Position numbers and translations under genes: made by a program. The notes below the pieces were generated by a model, which searched no databases, had not been told where the DNA came from, and saw nothing but the letters and a program-made list of their open reading frames with translations. From Moringa oleifera (lineage: Eukaryota > Streptophyta > Magnoliopsida > Brassicales > Moringaceae): a stretch of DNA of 64,000 nucleotides. Where the stretch lies: contig JAJFZO010000407.1 of NCBI GenBank assembly GCA_021397835.1, forward strand, positions 1,860,001 through 1,924,000. The letters run 5' to 3'. The first letter of the stretch is position 1, and every line of letters starts with the position of its first letter. Of the stretch, positions 1-12,100 are shown in pieces.

Positions 1-2699
1 AGCTGATCAACAACCTCCTTTGTGGTTATGCAACTACAAGAAATGCTGCGGACTCTATTCTGGAGTTCCTTTAAACTTGGATCATTACGTCGATCAATTA
101 ACACCACTTCGATTGAAGAATCAATGCTAGGCTCCACAGACCTTAATGATTCAAGCGAAGGAATACGACCATACTCATGCAGGTCAGTGCACACAGTCCA
201 CAAATATGGATCCATTCCATGAATCCAATAAAATCCATCAGGAACTTTGTCAAAGTACGATAGGCAGCCATTCACCTGATGCATGAGAATTTTTAAAACC
301 TCAAATTCATCAGCAAATGATGATTAAAAGTGCACATCCTTCATATACTGGGCGAGAAAGAGGTTCTAACTGCTCTGAATCTTTTTATTATTGAAACCAA
401 ATGGAGCACACATTACAATCAGGAAATTTCCATTATGCTACTTAAAAAGAGAGCATCTAAAGTTGGTTTTGAAACTGGTTACCTTGATGTTATCTAACCC
501 ATTTTCCTATCCCTTACCCATCCACGTCAACAAGACATGATAAACATGATAAACCTACCAAAAAATATCAAAATAATGAAAATCATTACAGTAAATTATT
601 CCAACAGCAGACACACACACCAAGATAAATTAAAGACATAAAACATCACAATCCTTTAGTATTGCAGCACAGATATAATAATCAAATTACGCTTCTTACA
701 TGCATTTTTCACGTAATCCTTATCCACCAAAAAGAAAACTCAACAACAATATCAAGTGGAGTAAAACCAACTTCTGACTGCTGTTAGGGCTCATTAATGA
801 CAAGTTGATCGATACAACGTAGCAGAAGGAATGAAGAACTAGAATGTCTGAACAGTGCCAAAGAACTTACTAACAGAGCAAATACCGCTCTAAACTGGAT
901 AAATTGGAGGAAAATGATTCATATATCAAAGCCCACGTACTTTACGAAGGCTGATTTGAGTTGATTCTCACTCTGCTTAACCATATTTTGTCTTTTCCTC
1001 TGATCCTATCAGAAAGCGCATTTTCTATAATTTCGTTTCAGAAAGTACATAGTGATCTGCTAACCACATGTCACCAAAGAGAATCACCCACTGTTAAGGA
1101 CTCACTCCATGCAAATGAACACTTTTTTCCAGGAGATTCCTTTTTTATATTAGGAAAAAACATGTTACCAGTTGGACCAGGATGTTCTAGGAGATAATTA
1201 CCATAAACTTCAACTTATATCGTCTCATCACTCTCGGGAACACAATGACATCAAACTTGACATAATAGATACCTCACACATTTCTTGGCAATCAAATACA
1301 CCATACATGCTGCATTTACTGCTAGCATTTCCCTTATGATGAACAATGAATTCATTCAATCAACATTCAATACTATCTAAAAAATTCTAGAGCCAGATCT
1401 TCAGGGCATGGATAAGCTTAACTGTCTTTTCATTGCGGTTATCATTTTTCTTTCTTTTAAGGGCTAGGGAAGTACCTCATGTTCTCCAGCATTCCCCAGA
1501 TGAACGATATCTCTATCTACTTTCATTAAAACACTGCCCCGGTAAGAGACATAATATTTATCATTGCATAACAAAACCATCTCTGATGACTTCCTGTCTT
1601 GTTCTCTATGTGTAACATCCATCCTCTTAATTTCCAACTTGATAAGTTCCTTTTTTTGTTCCAACTATTAACTTGCATTGTTATACCCATCAACAAATTG
1701 GTGCTACAACATAAATGCACCAGATCTCTAAGGCCAGCAACAAAAACTTTGGGCGAGCTCATAAAAAGAATGGCAGGAAATGCTGAATAGAATGTAGTTT
1801 AATTTACTCCGTGAACAAGGGTATTTGCCAATGCATTCCCCTGATTCCAAAACCACTATTAAAAATTCTAAAGACTACCTCTTTTCTCAAAGCATTCACA
1901 TTTTAGCAGCTCTAAAACAATTATCACATAATACCCATTCCAAGCAAAGATAGAGCAGAGAGTCCTATATCAATCAGGCGAACTGATAAACTGCCAAGAT
2001 CAATAATTTAAAACACCAGAAAACTATAAAATATTAACACGAACAGAACCATACCCAAAACCGATGAGACACCATTTCTGCAGGGCTCGTAGAGGCCGTC
2101 CTAATCGTAGATTCGTCTGGTAACGGATCCAAGAAATTCGGATCATCCGCGCAAGTGGCCTCCGATGATAGCCGCAAAGCCAACGCCAGCTGCAACTGGT
2201 AGCTTTCTTCCGTCTGCTGCGCCCAGCTCTTCCCCGAAGATGACCCGCCCGGCGCCTCCGTCCCCTTAGCTCTCAACTCTCCTCCCCCACCCACACCGAA
2301 CTTGAAGCCCTCGTCATGAATGTATCCAAACGCATCGATCTCGTTTGCCGCAGAAGTAGAAAGGGTAGGCGCGTAATATTCCCCCGAGAGAGAGCTTTCG
2401 CCGAAGCTGCTCCCGCTTGATTGCCTCTGCAAACCGATGGACGACGAGTACAGGTTCCCAATCCGGTTCGCTTGCTGATTCATTCTGTGATCGCTGTTCG
2501 GGTCCCAATCGAATCCTCCTCTCTCGGCTTTATTCTTGTTGTTGCCGCTGTTGGTAGTAGTCGATGGAACGCTCTTGTTGTTATCGCTGGAGTAAGACTC
2601 GCAGTACGGAGCCGGAGCTCCAGCGATGGAAACTGAAACCTGGCTATCGGGATACTGGCTGAGGAGCGAGTAGTTGGATCTTCTGCCGGGCATTTCCAT
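1..2699 (-). CDS. CTR1: CTR1-like Raf-type MAPKKK, ethylene signalling (5' part, runs off left edge)
   Basis: CTR1 is the Raf-like kinase that binds ethylene receptors at the ER and phosphorylates EIN2, keeping ethylene responses off in air. Two exons are in the window: 2699-2055 and 275 to the left edge, joined by a 1779-bp GT-AG intron (donor GTATGG, acceptor GCATCAG). The protein starts MEMPGRRSNYSLLSQ, almost as in Arabidopsis CTR1, and carries the conserved blocks GLQRQSSGSSFGESSLSG and SWAQQTEESYQLQLALALR. Exon 2 begins VNGCLSYFDKVPDGFYWI and opens the EDR1/CTR1 regulatory domain. The kinase domain lies beyond the window. The start at 2699 is chosen because upstream frame-open codons include no ATG (the codon at 2735 is TTG) and because it matches the family N-terminus. 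A second ATG follows at 2693. Seen: both exons and motifs. Known: role. I am confident of the family. Confidence 0.93.
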
Positions 2700-2733
2700 G
2701 GATGATTTCGATGATGCAAAATCGTTCGATTGC

Positions 2734-2753
2734 AAAACCCTAGAAAACCCTAG
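2734..2753. promoter_or_regulatory. Tandem telo-box-like repeat in CTR1 leader
   Basis: The 10-mer aaaaccctag is present twice, head to tail, at 2734-2743 and 2744-2753, about 35 bp before the CTR1 start codon. AAACCCTA (telo-box) elements are common near transcription starts of housekeeping plant genes. A role here is inferred. Confidence 0.4.
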
Positions 2754-4440
2754 GTAACCGTCATTGTTGAAGAGGCTGATGAACTTACACTGTTTCTCTT
2801 TCTTTTCTCACTCTAGAATTTTCTCAAAACTCTTCAGTTTTTCTTTTTTTCTCTCTCCTCTCTCTCTGGAATTCCTGAATGTCGGAGAGAGAACAAGCCA
2901 AGAGAGAGAAAGTGCGGTGCGGTTTTATTCGATGGCGTAATCGTAAAATTCCGCCATTTTTTCTATGTGAAAATTACCTCAGTTGTACATTTCGGCGAGA
3001 GCCGGAAACGCCGAGATTTCGCTTCACACGTTGATTGGATGAACTCTTTAAAAGTTTTCTTCGTTTTTGGTTATAACCCATGTCTGCGTCTACTGCCCCG
3101 ATACATTCCCGATCAATGAATGGCTGAGTTAACACTTCAGTCCACGCGCCTTTATGGGCTGTGCGATGGACCGCCCTTTCTCCGTCCATGCACGATGCAC
3201 CGACTACCCTTTTTCATTTGTTTTTTTTTCCTTACCCTTCCATTTTTAATTCTTTGTTTCTCTTAAGCCATTAACCTTAATAGGGAAACTTAACCAGACA
3301 AGCATCCTTAAATCATTTTCTTTTATATTTTCCTTGCAAAATTAGTATATGAATTCATAAGTATTGTTCCAACTTTTGAATCAGCAAGTCAATCGGAAAA
3401 CAACATAAATAACTAGTTGATCCTTATAACATACCTTGTGCTGTTAAGTTCTTCTTTTTGTTATAAATTATGAAATTAAATTAATAACATATACCCAAAT
3501 GGGTGTGCAAATTGACTTAAATACCATTTTCTCACACCAAATTGAACCCAAATAGAAAAAAAAAACCCACTGAGATTTATTAGGCGTTAATCCTTGTTCA
3601 ACTTCTTTAAATGCCTTACATGATGTAAATGTCCTAAGTCGCTGCCACATGTAAATGTCAAAAGTCATTGCCACCGAACAAGTCCAAAATACAATATAAA
3701 ATCTAGAACGGTAAATTTAGAACTCACCGTTAGTATAAAAAGAGTTCATGGTTTTTGCAATATGTAAAGCAGAATTGGCGGTTTTCTTCGATCTAACAGT
3801 AACGTTACAGGGAATTTCAATGATTGTTTCCGGGTTTATCATGTAGTAGGAACAAATGCTTGAGGAAATAAAAAGGAAAGCGTGTAGCCGGAGACTTGAT
3901 TGATCGCAAAGATGCTTCATTACAAATCTTTTGAACGTGACAATAAGAATTAAAAAATAGGTTGAAACAGGCCATGTTCAATGAACCGTATAAACTGTAA
4001 AAAAATGAAATCCAGTTTTTGTTATTTTATATTAACCAACTTGGATTAGGTTGAAGCTGGCCCGCTTAGATTTGTCATCATTCGAAGCACTAATATGTGC
4101 TTGAAGCTGTGGTGGCCACCATGTCACTGTTACGGACTTTTTGTAACTGTTGCTTAGGCCCAATGGGATGAGTGGATTGATTACGTATTGGGCTCGGACA
4201 ACAGCTCCGTTGCGTATTGTTGATGAAAGAGAGACTGTAACGTTCGTGCGTTACGTAGGATGGAAAAACAGGCCTTGGGTTGGGTGGACTGGAGCCGGTA
4301 GGTCCACCAAGAGCTATGCACTCGCCACGTAAGGCGCGTAGTTGCCAACACCAAGGAATCAATTTGGGAGGGAAAGGAAAATGAAAAAAGGGCGGCAAGG
4401 CCGCAACATTGCAAACCTCCTGAACTTCTAAATGAGGTTC
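2754..4440. other. Intergenic region upstream of CTR1
   Basis: The first 150-200 bp next to CTR1 are rich in CT/GA tracts on the CTR1 strand (about 2790-2910) and are probably 5' leader and core promoter. The rest shows no coding segment I can recognise. The open frames on both strands lack family resemblance and splice support. Confidence 0.5.
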
Positions 4441-5950
4441 TCTGTTCGTTTCCCTCTCTCTCTCTCTCTCTGTGGCTTCGGATTTGCGAAAAATGGTTCT
4501 CTGATCATTTCAGTTGTCTCAATTGGCCTTATTTTGTCTCTATCTACAGATTGGAAGGTACGTTTCTTGATCTGAAATCTCTAGTTTTATTTACTGGTTT
4601 TGTGGGTCTTCAAAAGAAGTCGATCAATAGTTACCTATATCCTAATTGTTGTGTCTTTCATTAATTCCATCTCACAAGATGGTTTTTTTCTTGAGTTTAT
4701 GATCTGGTAATTCTCTGTACTAATTAATGTTTCCATTGAAACCGATAAATCTTGCATATGATTTGGCTGAAGAAGAAAGCATCTGAACCTTGAGTCCAAA
4801 TATGATTTAATTGAAAACTAAAGCGTGTAAGACTAGAATGAATGCCTTAATATTTCTTTGGGCCGTAAGGAATCTGGTGTGGACACAGGATCTTTTAGGA
4901 CTTTGAGACCTGCTGCACAAGGAAAAAAGATCAATGCATTGACGCAATGCAGGATTCTTTTGAGGAAATTTCATAAAAATGGGATTTGAGTAGCAATTGC
5001 AATTAATTTTTATGTTATATAACCAATACAGCTGGAGTGATAATCTCTTTTGTATTCTCAATCTGGACTGTTTTCTCAAGCCTTTAGGCCCGAAGAAAGT
5101 TGTCATTTTGCTTTGCTTTTGTTTATCAACTAGGCTCTTTCACTTCCCTCATCTTGTGTTGCCCCTTTGTATCATTTGAGGGATCTTGTGTTTTTCTTGT
5201 TGCCGTTGAATGCCCCGAGATGCTGGAAATTCTTCGCTACAACAAGTAAGCTAATTTGGTACCATATTATATTTTGCTGTTTACATTCAATTTTTTTTTT
5301 TTAATTTTTCCTCCACTAGATCTTCACATTGGACATTCATTGCTAGCTAGTTGTGCATCACACTGCTATCTTACCTCTACATGTTCTAGTTATTTTTGCT
5401 CATTGGATCATCACATTCAGGTTCATTGCCTGTAAGTGTGATGATGATGTTGAATTTGACATAGGACTGCTTAAAAGACTATGAAAAGTTGTCTTCTAAC
5501 CATGGAAAGTAAAAGTTTAGCTTCATGTCAGAATTTCTTTCTTTTTCTCTATTCAGGCTGCTTAAATGGGAGAATTTCTTTTTTCTGACAAAAAAAGGAT
5601 GGGAGAATTACTTTTAAAAAAAATAAAGAACTTGAGAATATCAAGTTGTATAGTACCCAGTAATTTGATATCTCCTTATCCCATTTCTGATGTACAGAGT
5701 CAACAAGGAAGGTGAATGCTTACCACAGCATGTCTGCTATTTCTTGTTTAGCTGGCTTTTAACTGTCACCATGTTGTCAAAAACAGTTGCCTATAAGAAG
5801 CAAGTTATTTTCTTAGCTGTTTCTTGTTTCTCTTGTTAACTGTCACCAGATTGTAAAAAACAGTTTATTGGTTCCCACAGGAAGAAATTTTAAGTGGGCT
5901 GGGTCTCAATTATTTTCTATGATTACCTTGCTTGTAAATATTGGGCTATC
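4440..5950 (+). ncRNA. Possible spliced plus-strand transcript (weak)
   Basis: Three segments look like exons of a plus-strand transcript. First, a leader-like stretch with a CT microsatellite (about 4451-4471) ends at a good donor (ttggaag/gtacgt, near 4558). Second, a short segment with ATGCCCCGAGATGCTGG ends at acaa/gtaagc near 5246. Third, a pyrimidine-rich acceptor near 5698 is followed by another donor at about 5711. Joined in the obvious way they encode only about 20 codons, so a long non-coding RNA or short-peptide gene is as likely as nothing at all. No family is recognised. Confidence 0.2.
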
Positions 5951-6171
5951 AGCTAATTTTAGAAAAATGGCTCAAATTTGAGTACACCAGCAATTAATTA
6001 TATGCCTTACATGCTACATGCCCCTTTTTCATGGGGCCATTCAAGTTAACCACATCGTCTTCTCCCAGTAGCCCAGTCACATTTCTTTTCACTAGCTGTT
6101 CCTCATGTTCTTCTTACATTGTTATTTGGTAATTCTGAATCAGTATCAACCATTCTGCGGTGTACCATCAT

Positions 6172-9100
6172 CTACTTATCATCTCCTTCCATTTTACCTT
6201 TTGTCCTGCCCAGCTTGCTTGCTGGGAAGTGCAGTCGGGCTATCAGAGGACGAGGTGCCCTTTTCTTGTGGTCAAATCCTCTTACACAAACAAATCCTGC
6301 AATTTTCAGGTGAGCAGAGTAGGCATTTGATGTTTGTCCCGCAGATAAGTGATCACATGCAATTTTAGGTTAAATAGAAAACAGTTCTCAAGATATTTGC
6401 TTATGTTTTAGCAAGCAGTAGAAAGGAATTAGGTGTTTGCAACTCCCTATTGTTGTTTCAACCTAGGGGCTGAAGATGCTGGACTAAACTGATTAGTATA
6501 AGGTAATTTACCAATGGCTAGCTTTTCCAATAGAAGCAACTTGTTTTAGAAGTTATTGTCTAACTTACCTCTCCAGAAGCAATGTTGAATACCTTCTGTT
6601 GTTAGACCTAGTAACAAGAAGCACAATGGATCATCATTTCCATTCATGTCATCTATTACAATTATCTTCCAATAAAATATTTACCTTTAAAAATTGTGGG
6701 TATGGAGGTTCCAAAGTACACAGTTCTCCTTGGTAGGTTCCATATCCATTCCCTAGGAACATTGATTGGGTTCAGACTAGAATCATGGTCAGCAAATACC
6801 TGCATGGAGATTACATCCATCATTTATATTACCTCAGCTATAACAAAGGTGGTTTTGTGTTGTGAGAAGGATTTGAATACGCAATGTCTTTCGGTAGAGA
6901 TTACCTCGTTAACCTGGAAGTATGTGCCATTGAGAGGGAAGCTCCCTCTCATTGCTGTTCTACATGGTATCTGTTCATGTTGAGTTATCGGTATCAGATA
7001 GCATTGCTGAAGATTCATTCTTTCTTACAGAATAATTGTGAAATTCATATACTTACCAAAAGTGTCCCTCGGACTATGTGAGACTCTGCTTCTCGTATGC
7101 TGTTGCACGAGAAACATGTATTCTCATCACACAGTTTGCCATGTTCTTGGGAACTGCACCTTCCTTCAGGTGGTTGAATGGAATTTGCTGTTTCACCTGA
7201 TGTGAGATTCATGCATTCAGTGGAGTTGATTAGTACAAGTACTGATCCATAGTGGAGCTTGATTTTATTGGCCAAAAAGCTAAAACATCAGAGTTGCCTT
7301 TATGTTTATCTCCAAGCTTTCAAAGAAGGATTTACGGTAAACATTTTGTGTTTTTCATTTACCTGGTGTCCAAATGGCAAGGAGGTATGAGCATGGGTCA
7401 TCTGGTTCTCGTTTATCCAACTATTAATAAGCAACAGTATTAATAAGAAGAGAAATCTGAATATAGCAGGACAATAAATATTTCAATTTAACTAGATGCA
7501 GAAACAACTAACCCCTTTCAGAAGAGGGTGCGAGTCAGGAAGTTCGTACCTGCAAGATGGACAAAAAAGCAAAAAAGGATCAGTTTACAGTGCAAAAATT
7601 CCTGGTATGGTTGGTGTTACATATGCAATAATCTCAGGCAAAGCTGGTGTGGTTTCTTGGCACAATGTGTATTGTTGTCACTATTTTGTAAAGGTTCTGT
7701 GTTTCTTCGGCCATATTCATATGCTATGAGAACTACCATGGACTGACTTGTAGAAAAAGAGTTCAATTTTTGGACTTACAAACTCAGTATATTAACTTTT
7801 AGCTTCCTTGAAATGTTTTAGATCCATTTGAACTAATAGTGCTGAATTCTCCTGGCAAAATGATTGGATGGTTTCTTGCTTATTTAAAGTAAAGAAATGA
7901 GGAGAGTGCCCACTTACACTTGGTGTTCTGTGCGTAATCGACTCACATTTTTAAGCTTGGGCATAGGAATAGATGCAGCTTCAGCAGTTAAAGCAACTAA
8001 AGCCTTTGACATGTCACCTTCTTGAAGTTCCATATTCTCTTGCATGTAATTCTGTAAATTCTGAGTAAACTCTTCCATGTTGAGCTTGATTGTAGGAATT
8101 TCATCAGGATCCTCACAGAATGTGTCCTCCATCTCATTTTCTAATGCTTGTGCACACTCTGGTTCTGGTGTTGCTGGTTCCTCGATGACAGGCTCACAGT
8201 GACTGACTACAGGTTTTACTTCTGATTGCCTTATTGTTTCTGGATTTTTCTGTCCTTCCAGTCGCTCAGTTGCCTCAAGTAGAGGCAGGGGTGGCTGTTC
8301 AATGAATATAGCAGGGCTTTGTTCTGGTTCTCTGTTATCATTTCTGCTCATGATACTCCTCTCTTCTGGTCCAGGTAGGGCAAGCCTTGCACTGAAATTT
8401 ACATGTTTAGTGAATGTTTTGATTTATCAAAACTTACCTATTGTGCATCTTAAATGGTTGCCTGATGTAAAATCAGAATATGGGATTTATGGTGTTTCCT
8501 ATTACCCACAATTTCTACTTGATGAAAATAAGAGGGTTGACAACTGTCGAATGCAATAAACACATTACCTAACAACATGGAAGCCTCATTTGTAAACTAA
8601 CAAACACTTCAGAAATTGTTTATTTAAAATCTAATCCCAGATTTGGTATCTAACTTGTTTTATTTCACATCTGAGAGTGTTCTAGTTGAAAGCAAATCTA
8701 ATCCTAGTTTTTTCACTGAAACTTTTTATTTAAATATCTGAGAGGGTTCTACTAGACAATGAAAGCAAATCTTGATTCCTTGGGAACTATGCAAACAAAA
8801 GCCAAGAATTGGGTATGCAGATCTGACCTTGCAAAGGCACTGGCAAAGTGTCTGCATTCTCCTCTCATTGGACATGCATTGCAATTTGGTTTGCTTTTTG
8901 TGCAGAAAACCTGTATAAAACTCAAGCAAAAGACCCTTTTAACTTATGCTTTTCATTAATCAGATAACAGAACAGATTTCAGCAAACATCACAATTTGTG
9001 CACACGTGCATGCGCACACATCATGTACCTTTCCAAATGTTATCATCTGATAATGTAGCTCATACCTGTCATGAGATGTTATCATAAATTAATCCACACT

Positions 9101-12100
9101 GATCTAAATAAATTTGTTGCAATTGCTTGCTATGTTTATATATGGAATTTGGGAATAAGATGCTAAAAGTGAACTGGAATTCTTCTTTACAATGTTCTTT
9201 GGTCCAGCTTGCACAGGCGGGGCCAGAGATACTTTTGAATAGATTCCAGTATAGGGTAGCTGTGCAAAGAAAAAAAAAAAGAGTGATTTGGTAACAAACA
9301 CATATAGTTTGCATAAAAATATGTTACCACTTGATACTCACAGTTCTAGAAGATGCAATTGAAGAGATTCGGGCAGTGGCTGGAGGGGAACCCATCCAAG
9401 TCTAACAGCTATTCGGCCAACATTGGTGTCAACCTATCATACAATCAGAGAAACTGAGAGGTGTTCTATACATTCAACATAGATTTAAAATTGACCATTG
9501 ATTTACCGGAAAAGCAAGATGGTGCAGTGTTAAAAGTCGCACACACTCCACGCTTTTTAGGCCCAATCCCCTTATGCTTAGAAGATACTCTCTACAACAA
9601 TAAAGAAATACTTGAGTATTTTTCAAAAAAATATATAAGCATATCATAGAAGCATCATCTTGCACATTTAGTGCATAATTGCCAATACTGGAGCCTATAC
9701 ATTAGAAACACTTATGATTATTTTTTTGGGTTTACTTTGCTTTATCAGGTGGAATATCTCTCAGCCATTCCAGATCAATGCTTCCATGTTCTCTAACCAG
9801 TCGGTCAAGAAAATCCTGCATGAATTTCACAATTAGAATTACCTAGTTTGAAGTGTTTTTGTGTCTAGTGAGTTCATTAACAAATTTGAGACATTGATCA
9901 GGCAACTTTATATTTGCCAATTACCTTTATTCGCTCCGCAAGCATGTTGTTCATCCCTCGTTCCTTGATGGTTTGGGAAATCTCATTGACTTCTGCAGAT
10001 CTTACTGCTTCCCAGTCTACTGAGTCCATTGTGTTGGCTGTTCTTTCTGTTTTACTTCCAGTATATTCCACTTGTCTTGTGAAACTATCCCAGTCAAAAT
10101 GATCTTTTTTCTCCTTCGGGACCTTCCTACCTTTTGATCTTAAAGCAGCAGTATTCAACTCATTGTGCTCCTTACTGATTGAGCAACTCTGCTCATCCAA
10201 ATCTGACTGGTGTGTTTTCTGCTGAGTAGTGATTTGGTTGTCTAGCGCACTGGTGCTTTCTATAACATCTGGGATTCCTCCTGAATGATTTGAAAAAATT
10301 GTAAGTTGATCTGTTTCTTTGTTCTCTACCTGATCCTCTGATTCAATGATGGTTCCAGAGTCTCCAAGCATTGTGGTCTGAGACTGGGCAATGACATCCT
10401 CATCTTCTCGAAAGCTGTTCCTTGATTGATTATTTCCACCGGCAGATCTTGTTGCCTGTTGAACTCGTACTGTCAGATTATCTTGCTCAGTAATTTGACT
10501 CATAGATTTTGCTCTTAATGGACCTTTTTCCGTTCTGCTGTATTCTTCTTTGTTCCTGGAAACATTAGATCTTGATACACCTTTGAACATCTCAAAGCTT
10601 TCAACTTGCAGTACTCCTGGGTCAGAAGCACAATCTGAGCTATTATAACTAGCTGATGTGATAGGTGGCCCTACGCAGCTTTTAGGACCACTCGGATCAT
10701 CTATATTATTTATTTGGGTGTCGTGCTCAATAGCGTGGATATATCCATCCTTTGAGTTTCCATCAGAATACACATTGCTGTTCTCATGGCTATAAAAGTT
10801 CTGTAATATGGTAGATCCTTGCATCTGTAAAAGTTCCATAAAGGAAGTAGAACCGTTCAAGCTGTTTGGTTTAGGTCCATTAGTCAGATCCTCTCCTTCT
10901 GAGTTGCTTTCTGAGCATGATCCTGTTCTTTCAGCAGTTTGAGCAGTTGTGAGATCCAGAGAATTTTGAGGTGAAAGGACAGAATCTTGAGATAAAATTG
11001 TATCTATTTTGGCTCTCCTGTGTCCAACAGAAATCACTGTTCTTGTCCCTGTAATCTCTGTGGTCGATCTGTTTACCTCTGAGTAACCACTTCCTGGATC
11101 AAAAAGTTGGCATGTTGATTCTTTTGTTAAGCTACCAATGCCACCACTGCTTCTGGAGGTTTCATCACTATTGAAAACCTCCTTTTCTTCATTATGACTC
11201 GTGTCTCGTAGCGTCATGGAAGTCTGGTTACAAACTGGTTGATCTGACATTGTGTCTTCCAAGTCCACTAAGTACACTACTGGTTCATGAGTTACTGAGC
11301 TTGCTCCCTCTTCATGGCATGATTTGTTGTTGCTGTTTGATTTAAGGGGAAATCGTGCAGCAAGAGACATAAATGCAGAACTGCAGACAATGAAAAGACA
11401 GATTAATGGGTCTGGCATTTTGTTCTTTGATCAGTTCAAATCCTCTAAAAGAGCAACTCTAATTCACCTAGAAAGATGGTCTGAGACATTCTGTGTCAGG
11501 AAAACTCCAACCACTGAGTCCACAACTGATCCCTTCCAAGGAGAGAACCGTCTATCCCCTGTGTGAATGGCATTCATTCTATTGTTACATGAAGCTATAA
11601 CTAGGTTATTTGAGGCAGAACTAGACAAACATTCTTGAACATGCGATTGAAATTAGCTGACAGTTACTTGATGTGCTTGAGATGCAAATGATAGGGTAAT
11701 CTGTTGAACGGCTCATGATAAGTGCACATTATAACTAAATTTTCACAGGATTACGTTTTCTTGGAGCATATAATTGTAGGCTTTTATTTGTCTACTAAAT
11801 TCTAAATACAAGTATATAGAAATGATATATCCAAGTCTGAAGGCATACCATAATTGGTGTTGCTTTAGTTTTAGCTAATGAACATGGTTGACTTGTATCC
11901 TTTTTCATGCTCTTTGGATGTTATAACTACTCTTGTCATGTGTTGGATGTTTTGGTATTTGGCTGTAAAATGGCTTTCAACATGTTCTGGATTTAATTTA
12001 ACAGAACATATAAGATACTCTACGATTTAACTGCACAGAATAGTTCTTTCATGCTCATCTGATTGGTTTGCAATTTAGATGTCCTAGTCATTCTTTCCGG

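Noticed and set aside
4090..4398. 102-codon minus-strand open frame
   Set aside because: No family resemblance, Pro-rich low-complexity start, and no supporting promoter or splice context.
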